From: Phlegmacium glaucopus
Taxonomy: Eukaryota > Basidiomycota > Agaricomycetes > Agaricales > Cortinariaceae
Direction: 5' to 3'
DNA: 55,966 bases
Assembly (NCBI GenBank): GCA_015039465.1
Contig: MU130541.1
Coordinates: 4,663 to 60,628, forward strand
Shown here one piece after another: positions 55,829-55,966 of the stretch (the stretch's first letter is position 1; every line of letters starts with the position of its first letter). Under the pieces are notes generated by a model. It did no database searches and was not told the DNA's origin. It saw only the letters and a program-made list of their open reading frames with translations. The position numbers and the translations under genes were made by a program.

Positions 55829-55966
55829 TCCATAGGCCATCTACACCATAAGCACATGAATTGGTGTACGTATCACAGGTCGTTGACATAAATATTCAGG
55901 CACTAAGGGTGTCCATAGATAAACGTGGAACATCTTAGTCTAAAAGAAAAACAGGAGCGGAACAAT
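55829..55966. repeat. Edge of a third copy of the cyclin-gene 3' flank
   Basis: TCTGTCCATAGGCCATCTAC, then TATCACAGGTCG and AAATATTCAGGCACTAAGGG, matches 19715-19830 and 32005-32140 in order, ending with GAGCGGAACAAT like GAGTGGAACAAT just before the cyclin-like stop codon. The coding part of a third copy would begin right after the window. Confidence 0.75.

Overview
This window looks like a repeat-rich piece of a basidiomycete (Agaricomycete-type) fungal genome. The evidence is the gene architecture: very short introns of about 45-65 nt with GT-AG borders, NACHT/WD40 NLR-like genes, a WSC-domain secreted protein, fungal-type metabolic enzymes, and typical mushroom-genome transposons (PIF/Harbinger, copia and gypsy remnants, hAT MITEs, and a Plavaka element of the KDZ group). 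No species is assigned. No tRNA, rRNA or CRISPR was recognised.

Left part (1-9.4 kb) is mobile DNA. A PIF/Harbinger transposase on the minus strand runs off the left edge and has two oversized introns filled by related repeats. After it come an 822-bp fold-back element, a minisatellite, a decayed copia gag and triplet microsatellites.

9.4-20.6 kb is a gene island, all on the minus strand: a PLP-dependent aromatic-amino-acid decarboxylase, a short unknown gene, a duplicated tail of a NAPE-PLD gene, a TRI5-type sesquiterpene synthase, the intact NAPE-PLD-like metallo-hydrolase and a cyclin-like gene. These are the best preserved genes of the window, with the WSC gene at 51.8-53.6 kb.

21.0-24.5 kb holds a NACHT-WD40 NLR on the plus strand. 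It is broken by a frameshift and a stop, and its 126-bp WD40 units are nearly identical. 24.5-30.4 kb is repeats: a tandem duplication, an interrupted LTR, an array of C-run/G-run hairpins, and a gypsy gag split by a solo LTR exactly at a Met codon.

30.4-44.6 kb is a second, highly interrupted copy of the 19.39-20.79 kb region (NAPE-PLD 5' side plus cyclin-like gene). It has been opened by two solo LTRs, a 1.7-kb insert that itself holds a solo LTR, and a 9.64-kb Plavaka transposon. That transposon in turn contains a smaller element with the same termini and a hAT MITE with a solo LTR inside it. Target-site duplications let the order of most events be read from the sequence.

45.2-50.8 kb carries a second NACHT gene with one internal stop. 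A solo LTR carrying two hAT MITEs sits in what looks like one of its introns, and the reading frame appears to continue across it into a bZIP-encoding exon. The right end (51.8-56 kb) has a two-domain WSC gene with a 7-nt micro-exon, relics of a small repeated coding family, and the edge of a third copy of the cyclin-gene flank.
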